Shown here: in pieces, positions 33,789-43,824 of the stretch
Layout: each line of letters begins with the position of its first letter
How positions within the stretch are numbered: the first letter of the stretch is position 1
Source: Acidiphilium multivorum AIU301
GTDB lineage: Bacteria > Pseudomonadota > Alphaproteobacteria > Acetobacterales > Acetobacteraceae
Length of the DNA: 64,000 nt
Direction: 5' to 3'
NCBI RefSeq assembly: GCF_000202835.1
Contig: NC_015186.1
Span: forward strand, 930,001-994,000
The notes under the pieces: model-generated
What the model was told of the DNA's origin: nothing
What the model saw: only the letters and a program-made list of their open reading frames with translations
Database searches by the model: none
Position numbers and translations under genes: made by a program

Positions 33789-35690
33789 CTAGCCGGTCGG
33801 GCCCGCCGCGGCGAGGGGTTGCGCGCCGAACTCCGGCACCAGCCTTGCCAGCGCCGCGAGCGCGGCCGCCGCCTCGCCGCGCTGGATCAGGGCGGCCAGC
33901 TCGTCGAAGGCCCGGCCGACCAGGGCGGCGTCGGCCACCCGCGGGGCGGCCATCAGCAGGCCGGGAAACCCGGTCTCGATCGGCCGTTCGGCGCCGTGGA
34001 ACAGCTCCTCGAACAGCTTTTCTCCCGGCCTGAGCCCGGTGAAGCGGATCGGGATGTCGAGATCGGGCCTGAGCCCGGCGAGGCGGATCATCTGCCGCGC
34101 GAGATCGACGATCTTCACCGGCTCGCCCATGTCGAGCACGAAGATCCCGCCCTGGGCGACCGGCAGCGCCGCGTCCGAGCGGCCGACCACGGCGGCCTGC
34201 AGCACGAGCGAGACCGCCTCGCGCACCGTCATGAAATAACGCCGCATGTCGGGATGCGTTACCGTCAGCGGCCCGCCGCGGGCGAGCTGGCGGCGGAACA
34301 GCGGCACCACCGAGCCGGTCGAGCCCAGCACGTTGCCGAACCGCACGGTGACGATGCGCATCCCCGCCTGCCGCCGCGCCGCGACGTCGAGCCCCTGGGC
34401 ATACATCTCCGCCAGCCGCTTCGACGCGCCCATCACCGAGGACGGGTTCACCGCCTTGTCGGTCGAGATCAGCACCATCAGCCCGGCGCCGGCGGCGCGG
34501 GCGGCATCGGCCACGTTGCGGGTGCCGAGCGCGTTGGTGGCGATGCCCTCCAGCGGATTGGCCTCGACGATCGGCACATGCTTCAGCGCCGCCGCGTGGA
34601 ACACGAGGTCCGGCCGCCATTCGGCGCAGAGCGCCTCGATCCGCGCGCGGTCCCGGACATCCGCGATCACCGCCGCGCGCGCGAGGCCCGGCACCTGCTC
34701 CGAGAGTTCGAGATCGATCCGCCACAGCGCGAACTCGCTCGAATCGAGCAGGATCAGCCGCGCCGGCCCGAACCCCGCGACCTGGCGGGCCAGTTCCGAG
34801 CCGATCGACCCGCCGGCGCCGGTCACCAGCACGCAGCGTCCCTGGATCATCCGCGCCATGCCCTCGCGGTCGAGCGCGACCTGCGGGCGGTTGAGCAGGT
34901 CCTCGATGGCGATCGGCCGCAGCGCGGTCTCCGGCTCGCCCGGCGTGGTGGGCGAGAGCGTGGTCGGCCGCGGCGCGCGGGCGGCGCGGATGCCCCGGCG
35001 CTCGGCCTCGTCCATGATCTCGCGCAGCGCCGGGCCGACGAGCTCGCGGCTCGCCACCACCAGCACGGCCGGCATCTGCCCGACCTCGGCCAGCCGGTCG
35101 AGCGCCGCCGCCAGCCCGCTCACCTCGCCGAGGATCGGCACGTTATGGATGCGCCGGCCGGTCTCCCGCGCCGAGCCCGCCAGCACGCCGATCACCCGGT
35201 AGCGTTGGTGGCTCTCGCGCGACAGGGCGGCGAGGAACAGTTCCGCGCCCTCGCCATCGCCGAGCAGCAGCGCGGTCTCGGCATCGTCCGACAGCACCTC
35301 GCGGCGGCTGCGCGCCATCCGGTAGAGCACGCGCGGCGCCAGCAGCGCGAGGCCGAGCGTGATCATCAGCAGCGGCGGAAAACTCGCCGAGGGAAGCCTG
35401 GCGCCGACGCCGACGAGCAGCAGCACGAGCAGCAGCGCCGCGAACACCGCACTCGCCCCCACCGCGATCGCGTCGGGCAGGGCGGTGAAGCGCCAGTGCT
35501 GCCGGGCGAGGCCGAACGGCACGCCGACCAGCCAGATCGCCGCCGACCCGGCCAGCGGCAGGACCGCCGGCGAGGGCATCGGATGCGCCGGATCGGCGAG
35601 CCAGCAGGCGCCGATCACCGCCAGCGCGGCCAGCAGACCGTCGAGGGCGAAATTGACCGCGATGCGGATCTGGCTGCGCTGCAACGTCAT
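33789..35690 (-). CDS. Membrane-bound nucleotide-sugar 4,6-dehydratase (PglF/WbpM/CapD family)
   Basis: This 633-residue protein has four N-terminal membrane helices (about residues 12-125), a Rossmann-like regulatory domain and a C-terminal extended SDR domain with LVTGAGGSIGSELARQ, HAAALKHVPIVEANP and LISTDKAVNPSSVMGASKRLAE. The SMK-type active site, in place of YxxxK, is usual for this family. It dehydrates UDP-GlcNAc or a related nucleotide sugar to a 4-keto-6-deoxy form. ATG at 35690 (MTLQRSQIRIAVNF) is chosen; the open frame reaches 35810 but would enter the putA operator region. It is transcribed away from putA. Confidence 0.92.
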   Translation of the reverse strand: MTLQRSQIRIAVNFALDGLLAALAVIGACWLADPAHPMPSPAVLPLAGSAAIWLVGVPFGLARQHWRFTALPDAIAVGASAVFAALLLVLLLVGVGARLPSASFPPLLMITLGLALLAPRVLYRMARSRREVLSDDAETALLLGDGEGAELFLAALSRESHQRYRVIGVLAGSARETGRRIHNVPILGEVSGLAAALDRLAEVGQMPAVLVVASRELVGPALREIMDEAERRGIRAARAPRPTTLSPTTPGEPETALRPIAIEDLLNRPQVALDREGMARMIQGRCVLVTGAGGSIGSELARQVAGFGPARLILLDSSEFALWRIDLELSEQVPGLARAAVIADVRDRARIEALCAEWRPDLVFHAAALKHVPIVEANPLEGIATNALGTRNVADAARAAGAGLMVLISTDKAVNPSSVMGASKRLAEMYAQGLDVAARRQAGMRIVTVRFGNVLGSTGSVVPLFRRQLARGGPLTVTHPDMRRYFMTVREAVSLVLQAAVVGRSDAALPVAQGGIFVLDMGEPVKIVDLARQMIRLAGLRPDLDIPIRFTGLRPGEKLFEELFHGAERPIETGFPGLLMAAPRVADAALVGRAFDELAALIQRGEAAAALAALARLVPEFGAQPLAAAGPTG

Positions 35691-35730
35691 GGTGCTCCGT
35701 CTGTAGCGGAATTGGCCGCCGCCGTCATAG

Positions 35731-35805
35731 GGTGCACCGCAGCAACGAATTGGGTTGCACCTTTTCTCACAAAAGGTGTAACCCGCTCCGCATCGCAGGT
35801 GCAAC
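35731..35805. promoter_or_regulatory. Probable PutA operator region (GTTGCA sites and a long palindrome)
   Basis: The gap before putA contains GTTGCA at 35754-35759, its reverse complement TGCAAC at 35800-35805, a variant TGTAAC at 35777-35782 and GGTGCACC at 35731-35738. Two of these form the arms of a 33-bp palindrome, 35752-35784, whose arms GGGTTGCACCTTTT/AAAAGGTGTAACCC match at 13 of 14 positions. GTTGCA is the site bound by the ribbon-helix-helix domain of E. coli PutA, and this PutA has such a domain. The palindrome lies between the two divergent genes and could also affect the dehydratase promoter. Confidence 0.7.
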
Positions 35806-35824
35806 CGCAACAGGAGGAACGGCG

Positions 35825-38800
35825 ATGGCTGTCAGCACGATGGGGGTCAAGCTCGACGATCAGGTCCGCGCCCGGCTCCGCGCCCTGGCCGAACGCGAGG
35901 GGCGGACGACGCATCACCTCGCCAAGCAGCTCATTCTCGCCGGGCTGGAGCGGCTCGAACGCGGCGAGGCGCTCGACGCCGCCGCCACCGCCGAGGACGA
36001 TGCGCCCGCTGCCGTGCCCTTCCTCGAATTCGTCCAGGACGTGCAGCCGCAGACGGTGCTGCGCGCCGCGATCACCGCCGCCTACCGGATCCCGGAGACC
36101 GACGCGATCGCCGGGCTGATCGAGGGCGCGACCCTGCCCGCCGCCGCCGCGAAACAGGCGCGGGCGACCGCGACCAATCTCGTCACCGCGCTGCGCGCCC
36201 GCCGCAATGCCGGCCTGGTCGAGACGCTGCTGCAGGAATACGCGCTGTCGAGCCACGAGGGCATCGCGCTGATGTGCCTCGCCGAGGCGCTGCTCCGCAT
36301 CCCCGACGCCGCCACGCGCGACGCGCTGATCCGCGACAAGATCGGCGCCGGCGACTGGCAGAGCCATCTCGGCGGCAACAAGTCGGTCTTCATCAACGCC
36401 GCCACCTGGGGGCTGCTGCTCACCGGCAGGCTGAACGCCACCGCGAGCGAGGCCGGCCTGTCCTCGGCGCTGACCCGGCTGCTCGCCCGCGGCGGCGAGC
36501 CGGTGGTCCGCCGCGGCGTGAACATCGCGATGCGGCTGATGGGCGAGCAGTTCGTCATGGGCCGGACCATCGGCGAGGCGCTGGCCAATGCCCGCAAGCG
36601 CGAGGCGAAGGGCTTCGCCTATTCCTACGACATGCTGGGCGAGGCCGCGCTCACCGCCGCCGATGCCGCGCGCTACTACCGCGACTACGAACAGGCGATC
36701 CACGCGATCGGCGCCGCCGCGGGCGGCAAGGGGATCTATCGCGGCCCCGGCATTTCGGTGAAGCTCTCGGCGCTGCATCCGCGCTACTGCCGCGCCCAGC
36801 GCGCGCGGGTGATGGAGGAGCTGGCGCCGCGGCTCAAGGCGCTGGCCCTGCTCGCCCGCCGCTACGATATCGGCATCAATATCGACGCCGAGGAAGCCGA
36901 CCGGCTCGACCTCTCGCTCGACCTGCTGGAAGGCCTCTGCTTCGAGCCGGGCCTCGCCGGCTGGAACGGCATCGGCTTCGTGGTGCAGGCCTACCAGAAG
37001 CGCGCGCGATCGGTGATCGAGTTCCTGATCGACCTCGCCCGCCGCAGCCGCCACCGGCTGATGGTCCGGCTGGTCAAGGGCGCGTATTGGGACAGCGAGA
37101 TCAAGCGCGCCCAGCTCGACGGGCTGGAAGGTTTCCCGGTCTTCACCCGCAAGATCCACACCGACCTGTCCTATCTCGCCTGCGCGCGGGCGATGCTGGC
37201 GGCGCGCACCGAAATCTTCCCGCAATTCGCCACGCATAACGCGCTGACGCTGGCGAGCATCCACGCCCTGGCCGGACCCGCCTTCGAGGTGGGGGACTAC
37301 GAGTTCCAGTGCCTGCACGGCATGGGCGAGCCGCTCTACGAGGAAGTCGTCGGCCCGCAGAAGCTCGACCGGCCCTGCCGGATCTACGCGCCGGTCGGCA
37401 CCCATGAGACGCTGCTCGCCTATCTCGTCCGCCGGTTGCTGGAGAACGGCGCCAACACCTCCTTCGTCAACCGCCTCGCCGATCGCCGCGTGCCGGTCGA
37501 AGCCCTGATCGAGGACCCGGTCGCCGCCGCGAGAAAGATCGAGCCACTCGGCGCGCCGCATCCGAAGATCGCGCTGCCGGGTGCGATTCTGGGCACGCGG
37601 CGCAATTCCGCCGGATTTGATCTGACCAGCGAGCAGCGCCTCGCCTCGCTCGGCTCGGCCCTGCTGGCAAGCCTCGAACAGGACTGGCGCGCCGCCCCGC
37701 CGGATGCCGATCCGGCCGCGCCGGGGCGGGCCGTGGTCAACCCCGCGAATATCGCCGACCGCGTCGGCACCGTCATCGAGCCGGATGCGGGCGCGGTCGG
37801 CGCCGCGCTCGCCCGCGCCGCCGCCATGGCGCCGATCTGGCAGGCGACGCCTGCCGCCGAGCGCGCCGCGATCCTGCTTCGCGCCGCCGACCTGCTCGAA
37901 CACCGGATGACGGCGCTGGTCGGGCTGATCGTGCGCGAGGCCGGCAAGTCGCTCCCGGCGGCGATCGGCGAGGTGCGCGAGGCGGTCGATTTCATGCGCT
38001 ATTACGCGGGCCAGCTGCAGGACGGGTTCGACAACGAGACGCACCGCCCGCTCGGCGTGGTGGCGGCGATCAGCCCGTGGAATTTCCCGCTCGCCATCTT
38101 CACCGGCCAGGTGGTCGCCGCACTCGCCGCCGGCAATGTGGTGCTCGCCAAGCCGGCGGAGGAAACCCCGCTGATCGCGGCCCAGGGCGTGCGGATAATG
38201 CACGAGGCCGGCGTGCCGGCGGATGCGTTGCAGCTGCTGCCGGGCGACGGGCGGACGGGCGCCGCGCTGGTGGAGGATGCCAGGGTCGGCGGCGTGGTGT
38301 TCACCGGTTCGACCGCCGTCGCCCGGCTGATCCAGGCCACGCTCGCCCGGCGCCTCGATGCCGATGGGATGCCGGTGCCGCTGATCGCCGAGACCGGCGG
38401 GCAGAACGCGATGCTGGTCGATTCCTCGGCGTTGCTGGAGCAGGCGGTGGGCGATATCGTGACCTCGGCCTTCGATTCCGCCGGGCAGCGCTGCTCGGCC
38501 CTGCGCATCCTGCTGGTGCAGGACGACATTGCGGATCCGCTGCTCGCCATGCTGCGCGGGGCGATGGAGGAACTCGCCGTGGGGGCGACCGACCGGCTGT
38601 CGAGCGATGTGGGCCCGGTGATCACGCGGGAGGCGCGGGACAATATCCGCGCCCATGTCGAGACGATGGAAGGGCGGGGGCATAAGGTGTTCTCGGTGGC
38701 GCTGCCGCCAGAGACCGAGGGCGGGTGGTTCGTGGCGCCGACGATGATCGAGATCGACCATCCCTCGGCACTGGAGCGCGAGGTGTTCGGGCCGGTGCTG

Positions 38801-39637
38801 CACGTGGTGCGTTACCGGCGCGAGGAGCGGAATGCGATGGTCGCCGCGGTGAATGCGCTGGGCTACGCACTCACTTTCGGCGTGCACAGCCGGATCGACG
38901 AGACGATCGCGCAGGCGGTGGGCAAGGCCGAGGCCGGCAACATCTACGTCAACCGCAACATCGTCGGCGCCGTGGTCGGCGTGCAGCCCTTCGGCGGGCA
39001 TGGGCTGTCGGGCACCGGGCCGAAGGCGGGCGGGCCGTTCTACCTGCGCCGGCTGCTGGCGCGGCGGCCGATGGCGCATGGCGAGGGCGAGCCGGCGCCG
39101 GCATTCGCGAAGCTGGTCGGCTGGATGCGCGAGCAGGGGATCGAGACCGCGCCGGCGCTCCGCTATGCGGCGGCTTCGGCGTTCCGCGACGCCGAGCTGC
39201 CGGGGCCGGTGGGCGAGCAGAATACCCTGCGGCTGAAGCCGAAGGGGCTTGTGCTCTGCCGGGCCGCGAGCCCCGAGGGCATGTGGCGCCAGGTCGCCGC
39301 CTGCCTTGCCACCGGCAATGCGCCGCTGGTGCTCTGCGACGGCGCCGAGGCGGAGATCGCCCGGATGCCGGCGGAGATCCGCCCGGCGATCGCGCCCGCC
39401 GATGCGGTGGCGCGGGCGGAATTCCGCGCCGTGCTGTTCGAGGGCCATCGCGACGCGCTGATCGCGCTGCAGATGGCGCTGGCCGAGCGGGACGGACCGA
39501 TCGTGCCGGTCCACGCCCTGCCGGCGGAGGACCATTCCGAGTGGGATTATCCGCTCGAATTCCTCCTCGAGGAGCAGTCGATCAGCGTCAACACCGCGGC
39601 GGCGGGAGGCAATGCCAGCCTGATGTCGATCGGCTGA
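35825..39637 (+). CDS. putA: Trifunctional PutA: proline dehydrogenase, P5C dehydrogenase and transcriptional repressor
   Basis: This 1270-residue protein has an N-terminal ribbon-helix-helix (MGVKLDDQVRARLRALAERE, within residues 1-50), a FAD-dependent proline dehydrogenase barrel (about 180-490, with KLSALHPRYCRAQR) and an aldehyde dehydrogenase domain (about 540-1010, Glu856 in ETGGQN, Cys890 in GQRCSA). A C-terminal ALDH-like tail completes it. It oxidises proline to glutamate at the membrane and, through the RHH domain, likely represses its own gene when proline is absent. ATG at 35825 follows AGGAGG; an upstream in-frame ATG at 35732 lies in the operator region. It is monocistronic. Confidence 0.97.
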   Translation: MAVSTMGVKLDDQVRARLRALAEREGRTTHHLAKQLILAGLERLERGEALDAAATAEDDAPAAVPFLEFVQDVQPQTVLRAAITAAYRIPETDAIAGLIEGATLPAAAAKQARATATNLVTALRARRNAGLVETLLQEYALSSHEGIALMCLAEALLRIPDAATRDALIRDKIGAGDWQSHLGGNKSVFINAATWGLLLTGRLNATASEAGLSSALTRLLARGGEPVVRRGVNIAMRLMGEQFVMGRTIGEALANARKREAKGFAYSYDMLGEAALTAADAARYYRDYEQAIHAIGAAAGGKGIYRGPGISVKLSALHPRYCRAQRARVMEELAPRLKALALLARRYDIGINIDAEEADRLDLSLDLLEGLCFEPGLAGWNGIGFVVQAYQKRARSVIEFLIDLARRSRHRLMVRLVKGAYWDSEIKRAQLDGLEGFPVFTRKIHTDLSYLACARAMLAARTEIFPQFATHNALTLASIHALAGPAFEVGDYEFQCLHGMGEPLYEEVVGPQKLDRPCRIYAPVGTHETLLAYLVRRLLENGANTSFVNRLADRRVPVEALIEDPVAAARKIEPLGAPHPKIALPGAILGTRRNSAGFDLTSEQRLASLGSALLASLEQDWRAAPPDADPAAPGRAVVNPANIADRVGTVIEPDAGAVGAALARAAAMAPIWQATPAAERAAILLRAADLLEHRMTALVGLIVREAGKSLPAAIGEVREAVDFMRYYAGQLQDGFDNETHRPLGVVAAISPWNFPLAIFTGQVVAALAAGNVVLAKPAEETPLIAAQGVRIMHEAGVPADALQLLPGDGRTGAALVEDARVGGVVFTGSTAVARLIQATLARRLDADGMPVPLIAETGGQNAMLVDSSALLEQAVGDIVTSAFDSAGQRCSALRILLVQDDIADPLLAMLRGAMEELAVGATDRLSSDVGPVITREARDNIRAHVETMEGRGHKVFSVALPPETEGGWFVAPTMIEIDHPSALEREVFGPVLHVVRYRREERNAMVAAVNALGYALTFGVHSRIDETIAQAVGKAEAGNIYVNRNIVGAVVGVQPFGGHGLSGTGPKAGGPFYLRRLLARRPMAHGEGEPAPAFAKLVGWMREQGIETAPALRYAAASAFRDAELPGPVGEQNTLRLKPKGLVLCRAASPEGMWRQVAACLATGNAPLVLCDGAEAEIARMPAEIRPAIAPADAVARAEFRAVLFEGHRDALIALQMALAERDGPIVPVHALPAEDHSEWDYPLEFLLEEQSISVNTAAAGGNASLMSIG

Positions 39638-39658
39638 TTTTTGCTCCCCCCTCGGCGG

Positions 39659-42295
39659 TCAGCCGCCGAGGGACGCGCGGATCGCGGCGAGCGCCTCGTC
39701 GGCCTTGCCGCCATCCGGGCCGCCGGCCTGGGCCATGTCCGGCCTTCCGCCGCCGCCCTTGCCGCCGACCGCTTCCGAAGCGGCGCGGACCAGGGTGACG
39801 GCGTTGAAGCGGTCGGTGAGATCCGGCGAAACGGCGACGACGATGCTCGCCTTGCCCTCGGCGGTGGAGACCAGGGCGGCGATGCCCGAGCCCATCGATT
39901 TCAGGATGGAATCCGCCAGCGATTTCAGGTCGCGCGGCGAGACCTCGCCGAGATTGCGGGCGGCAAACTTGATGCCGGCCACCTCCTCGATCTCGGACGC
40001 GGCGCCGCCGGTGGCGAGCTTGCGCTGCAGCTCGGCGACCTGCCGCTCGAAACGCTTTTTCTCCTCCAGCAGGGCGGCGATGCGGGCGGGGAGTTCGGCG
40101 GGCGCGACCTTGAGCGCGGCGGCGGCCTCTTCCAGCAGGTCGGCCGCGGCCTCGGTGGCGGCGAGGGCGGCTTCGCCGGTCACCGCCTCGATCCGGCGGA
40201 TGCCGGCGGCGACGCCTGATTCGGCGAGGATGCGGAAGGCGCCGATATCGCCGGTGCGGGCGACATGGGTGCCGCCGCACAGCTCGATCGAATAGGCGGA
40301 CTTCCCGGCATCGCCGGCGCCCATCGAGACGACGCGCACCTCATCGCCGTATTTCTCGCCGAATAGCGCCATCGCGCCGCGCTTGACCGCTTCATCGGGC
40401 GTCATGAGCCTTGTTTCGACCGCGGCGTTCTCGCGGATGCGGGCGTTGACCTCGCGCTCGACGGCGCGGAGTTCCGCTCCCGTCACCGGGCGGGGCTGGG
40501 AGATGTCGAAGCGCAGGCGGTCAGGCGCGTTCAGGCTGCCCTTCTGCGTCACGTGCGGGCCGAGGGCGCGGCGCAGCGCCTCGTGCAGCAGGTGGGTCGC
40601 CGAATGGTGGGCGCGGATGGCGCCGCGGCGGGCGTGATCGACCTCGGCATGGACGGAATTGCCGGGGGCGATCTCGCCTTCCTCGATCGTGCCGTAATGG
40701 ACGAACAGATCGCCGGCCTTTTTCTGCGTGTCGGTGACGCGGATGGTGACGCCGGGGGCGGTGAGCGTGCCGGTGTCGCCGACCTGGCCGCCGCTTTCGG
40801 CGTAGAAGGGCGTCTGGTTGAGGATGAGGGCGACCTCCTGCCCGGCCTCGGCGCGGCCGGCGGGCGCGCCGTTCACCACCACGGCGAGGATGCTGGCATC
40901 GCTCTCCTCGGTCGAGTAGCCGAGGAACTCGGTGCCGCCGAGACGGTCGCGCAGGTCGAGCCAGACGGTTTCGGTCGCGGCATCGCCGGAGCCGGCCCAG
41001 GCGGCGCGGGCGCGGGCTTTTTGTTCCGCCATCGACGCGGTGAAGCCCTCATGGTCGAGGCCGCGATGCTGCTCGCGCAGCGCGTCTTCCGTCAGGTCGA
41101 GCGGGAAGCCGTAGGTGTCGTAGAGCTTGAAGGCGACCGCGCCCGGGAGTTTCTCGCCCGAGCCGAGTTTCTGCACCTCATCCTCAAGGAGCGAGAGGCC
41201 GCGTTCGAGCATGACGGCGAATTTCTGCTCTTCCAGTTTCAGCGTCTCGACGATCAGGGCCTCGGCGCGGGGGAGTTCGGGGAAGGCGACGCCCATCTGG
41301 CGGGTGAGGGCGGGAACCAGGCGGTAGATGAAGGGCTCGCGCATGCCGAGCCGGTGGGCGTGGCGCATGGCGCGGCGCATGATCCGGCGCAGCACGTAGC
41401 CGCGGCCCTCGTTCGAGGGCAGCACGCCATCGGCGATCAGGAAGGAGGTGGCGCGGAGATGATCCGCGATGACGCGGTGGCTGACCTTGTGCGCGCCGTC
41501 GGGATCGGTGTGGGAGACCTCGGCCGAGGCGAGGATGAGGGCGCGCAGCGTGTCGGTATCGTAGTTGTCGTGCTTGCCCTGGAGGATGGCGGCGAAGCGC
41601 TCCAGGCCCATGCCGGTGTCGATCGAGGGGCGGGGCAGCGGGTTGCGCACGCCGGCCGGCTCCTCGAGGAACTGCATGAAGACGAGGTTCCAGATCTCGA
41701 TGAAGCGGTCGCCATCCTCGTCCGGGCTGCCGGGCGGGCCGCCGGGAATGGACGGGCCGTGATCGTAGAAGATTTCCGAGCAGGGGCCGCAGGGGCCGGT
41801 ATCGCCCATGCGCCAGAAATTGTCGTCGGTCGCGATCCTGATGATTTTCTCATCCGGCAATCCGGCGATCCGTTTCCAGAGCGAGGCGGCCTCGTCGTCC
41901 TCGTGGTAGACGGTGACGAGGAGTTTTTCCTTCGGCAGGCCGAAGTCGCGGGTCAGCAGGGTCCAGGCGTTCTCGATCGCGACGTCCTTGAAATAGTCGC
42001 CGAAGGAGAAGTTGCCGAGCATCTCGAAGAAGGTGTGGTGCCGGGCGGTGTAGCCGACATTGTCGAGATCGTTGTGCTTGCCGCCGGCGCGGACGCATTT
42101 CTGCGAGGAGGCGGCGCGGACATAGGGCCGGTGCTCGTGGCCGGTGAAGACGTTCTTGAACGGCACCATGCCGGCATTGACGAACATCAGCGTCGGGTCG
42201 TTGCGCGGCACCAGGGGTGCGGAGGGCACCACCTCGTGGCCGTTGCGGGCGAAGAAGTCGAGGAAGGTGGCGCGGATGTCGTTGCTGGAGGTCAT
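39659..42295 (-). CDS. alaS: Alanyl-tRNA synthetase
   Basis: This 878-residue enzyme charges tRNA-Ala. It has the class II catalytic domain ([39 protein letters not shown]), the editing domain with zinc motifs [12 protein letters not shown] and [13 protein letters not shown], and the C-terminal domain ending in [16 protein letters not shown]. Length and order are standard. In many alphaproteobacteria alaS follows recA on the same strand; here they are separated by about 3 kb containing a hypothetical gene and a lower-GC island. Confidence 0.98.
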   Translation of the reverse strand: MTSSNDIRATFLDFFARNGHEVVPSAPLVPRNDPTLMFVNAGMVPFKNVFTGHEHRPYVRAASSQKCVRAGGKHNDLDNVGYTARHHTFFEMLGNFSFGDYFKDVAIENAWTLLTRDFGLPKEKLLVTVYHEDDEAASLWKRIAGLPDEKIIRIATDDNFWRMGDTGPCGPCSEIFYDHGPSIPGGPPGSPDEDGDRFIEIWNLVFMQFLEEPAGVRNPLPRPSIDTGMGLERFAAILQGKHDNYDTDTLRALILASAEVSHTDPDGAHKVSHRVIADHLRATSFLIADGVLPSNEGRGYVLRRIMRRAMRHAHRLGMREPFIYRLVPALTRQMGVAFPELPRAEALIVETLKLEEQKFAVMLERGLSLLEDEVQKLGSGEKLPGAVAFKLYDTYGFPLDLTEDALREQHRGLDHEGFTASMAEQKARARAAWAGSGDAATETVWLDLRDRLGGTEFLGYSTEESDASILAVVVNGAPAGRAEAGQEVALILNQTPFYAESGGQVGDTGTLTAPGVTIRVTDTQKKAGDLFVHYGTIEEGEIAPGNSVHAEVDHARRGAIRAHHSATHLLHEALRRALGPHVTQKGSLNAPDRLRFDISQPRPVTGAELRAVEREVNARIRENAAVETRLMTPDEAVKRGAMALFGEKYGDEVRVVSMGAGDAGKSAYSIELCGGTHVARTGDIGAFRILAESGVAAGIRRIEAVTGEAALAATEAAADLLEEAAAALKVAPAELPARIAALLEEKKRFERQVAELQRKLATGGAASEIEEVAGIKFAARNLGEVSPRDLKSLADSILKSMGSGIAALVSTAEGKASIVVAVSPDLTDRFNAVTLVRAASEAVGGKGGGGRPDMAQAGGPDGGKADEALAAIRASLGG

Positions 42296-42427
42296 GAAAA
42301 GGCCCGTGATCCCTGAAACGTGTTGTGCGCAGAGCCATACCGCAGGGTTGCGGCAATGTCATCCGAGCGGCGGGCAGGGGCAGGCATCCGCGCATCGGGC
42401 GATGGCGGGCGGGGGGGCGCGGCGGGG

Positions 42428-42976
42428 TCAGGCACGGGCGGGCGGGGCGCGGGCGAGCCAGAGCGGGGTGGCGCGTTCGAGGCGGTTGGGCGGGTCGTTT
42501 GCCGGGGCCAACGGGTGCCGAACGCGGGGGCGGCGCGGGGGGCGCGGTTTCGGCGCGGGCGGGGCGCGGCGCAGGCAGGGCGGCGGGCGCAGGCCGAGGG
42601 TGCGGCAGAGCGGGCGGAGGATGCGGCCGAAGCGCGGGTCGGTCCCGATCAGGGCGATGGTCGCCGGATCCTCCAGCAGGGCGCGGAGGCGGCCGGCGAT
42701 GCCGGCGGCCTCGGGGATGGGAGCAAGAACCCAGCCGCGGCGGCGGGGCAGGTCGGGCGCGCGGGGCCGGGCGGGACGGGGTTTCGGCGCGCGCGGCCGG
42801 GGCGGCGGCGCGCCGGCGGCGAGGACGGCGAAGCGGGCAGCAGCGCGGCGCAGGCGGGTCCAGAGGAGGAGCAAAAGGGCGCGCGTGTCAGGCGCCAGAT
42901 TTCGCGCCGCCCCGCGCACGGCGACGGCCTGGCAGAAACCGTCGATGATGGCGCGGAAGCGGGCGGCGAGGTCCAT
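42428..42976 (-). CDS. Hypothetical Pro/Arg-rich protein
   Basis: This 182-residue, very basic protein has helical ends and a Pro/Arg-rich middle. The N-terminal MDLAARFRAIIDGFCQAVAV and the central RLRALLEDPATIALIGTDP with GRILRPLCRTLGL resemble a small family of uncharacterised Rhodospirillales proteins I have seen in this form. The rest is low complexity. The opposite strand also has long open frames, a usual effect of the extreme GC content. No function can be given. It precedes alaS on the same strand. Confidence 0.6.
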   Translation of the reverse strand: MDLAARFRAIIDGFCQAVAVRGAARNLAPDTRALLLLLWTRLRRAAARFAVLAAGAPPPRPRAPKPRPARPRAPDLPRRRGWVLAPIPEAAGIAGRLRALLEDPATIALIGTDPRFGRILRPLCRTLGLRPPPCLRRAPPAPKPRPPRRPRVRHPLAPANDPPNRLERATPLWLARAPPARA

Positions 42977-43350
42977 GAACGGAACAGGAACACGGACGGG
43001 CGGGGGTGGGCAAGGATTTTTGCGCCGGTGGGGGCGGCGGCATAGGAGGATCAGGGGGTGGTGGTGGCTTGCGACCCTTGTCGGACGCTAGGACGTCATG
43101 AGGTCAGCGCCGAAAGCTGCCATTCGTAGGATGGTAATCGCCGCGCGCACCCACTCTGTGCTTGCCGGGCTAAGGCGCGAGTACAAAGTATGGAGCGCAC
43201 CCCTGCGTTCACCAGCAACAGCAGTAAGCAGAAGCGAGGCAGCGCCGTGCTGAGGGGAGACGTTGAAGGAGCTAGCTCACTGCTATGCTAGCTCACTGCT
43301 ATATTGTCGAAATCGTGACGATTCCCAGATTTGTTGCAAAGGAGCGAAAA
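42977..43350. other. Non-coding left flank of the recA-alaS island
   Basis: From about 43080 the base composition falls noticeably below that of the neighbours. No convincing gene is visible. The stretch contains the 16-bp tandem duplication at 43271-43302 just before the Abi-alpha gene. No attachment site, tRNA or integrase marks the boundary. Confidence 0.5.
43271..43302 (+). repeat. Perfect 16-bp tandem duplication
   Basis: GCTAGCTCACTGCTAT occurs twice without a spacer (43271-43286 and 43287-43302). It sits about 50 bases upstream of the likely Abi-alpha start. The ATG at 43285 that could start that gene straddles the junction, which argues for the TTG at 43351 as the real start. Confidence 0.85.
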
Positions 43351-43824
43351 TTGACCGAAAATAGCTCGTCGGGAAACGACCTAGGTACGGAGATAGCAAA
43401 GGAGCTTATCCGTCAACTTCCGATCAGGGACGCAACGCTCTCGGCTGCACAGCAAACAGGAGAAATTCTGACCGATCTGGCAAAGGTTTTGCACTTAGCT
43501 TTGGCACCCGTTCAACTTCTCGCCGCATACCAAGACCGATTCCGACAGTTTGTTGATCGGGCAGTGCGGCGGGTGCCCGAGGAAAAGAGAATTGCCCCTG
43601 CTCCTCAGATTCTCGGCCCAATCGTCGAGGGTATTCGCTACGAGCCAGAAGGGACGCCCATCGACGAACTGTTTTCGGAGCTGCTTAGTCGGTCAGTAGA
43701 TAGTGACCGTGCGCACGAGGCGCACCCATCTTACCCGATCATAATCAGACAGATTTCCAGTGATGAAGCAAAAATACTATCGAACCTCAAAGGTCGCAGG
43801 TTCGATTATGTTCATACAAGGGAC
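43351..43824 (+). pseudogene. Abi-alpha (DUF4393) family gene, 5' part, interrupted by an insertion sequence
   Basis: This fragment encodes the first 158 residues of a DUF4393/Abi-alpha protein, including APVQLLAAYQDRFRQFVDRA, PAPQILGPIVEGIRYEPEG and ISSDEAKILSNLKGRRFDY. The family is linked by name to abortive infection (phage defence), but its mechanism is not established. The TTG at 43351 has AAGGAG upstream; an ATG at 43285 is the alternative. An IS1595-type element is inserted after codon 158 (…YVHTRD). Translation now runs 11 codons into the element and stops at 43857. Joining it to 44913-45197 restores a single 252-residue frame. Confidence 0.88.

Noticed and set aside
32700-36119. 1139-residue plus-strand frame across the aminotransferase and dehydratase genes
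   Set aside because: It is antisense to two well-supported genes and runs through the putA operator; its composition is Arg/His-rich shadow.
35687-39535. 1282-residue minus-strand frame opposite putA
   Set aside because: putA is fully supported by domains and catalytic residues; the antisense frame shows no family feature.
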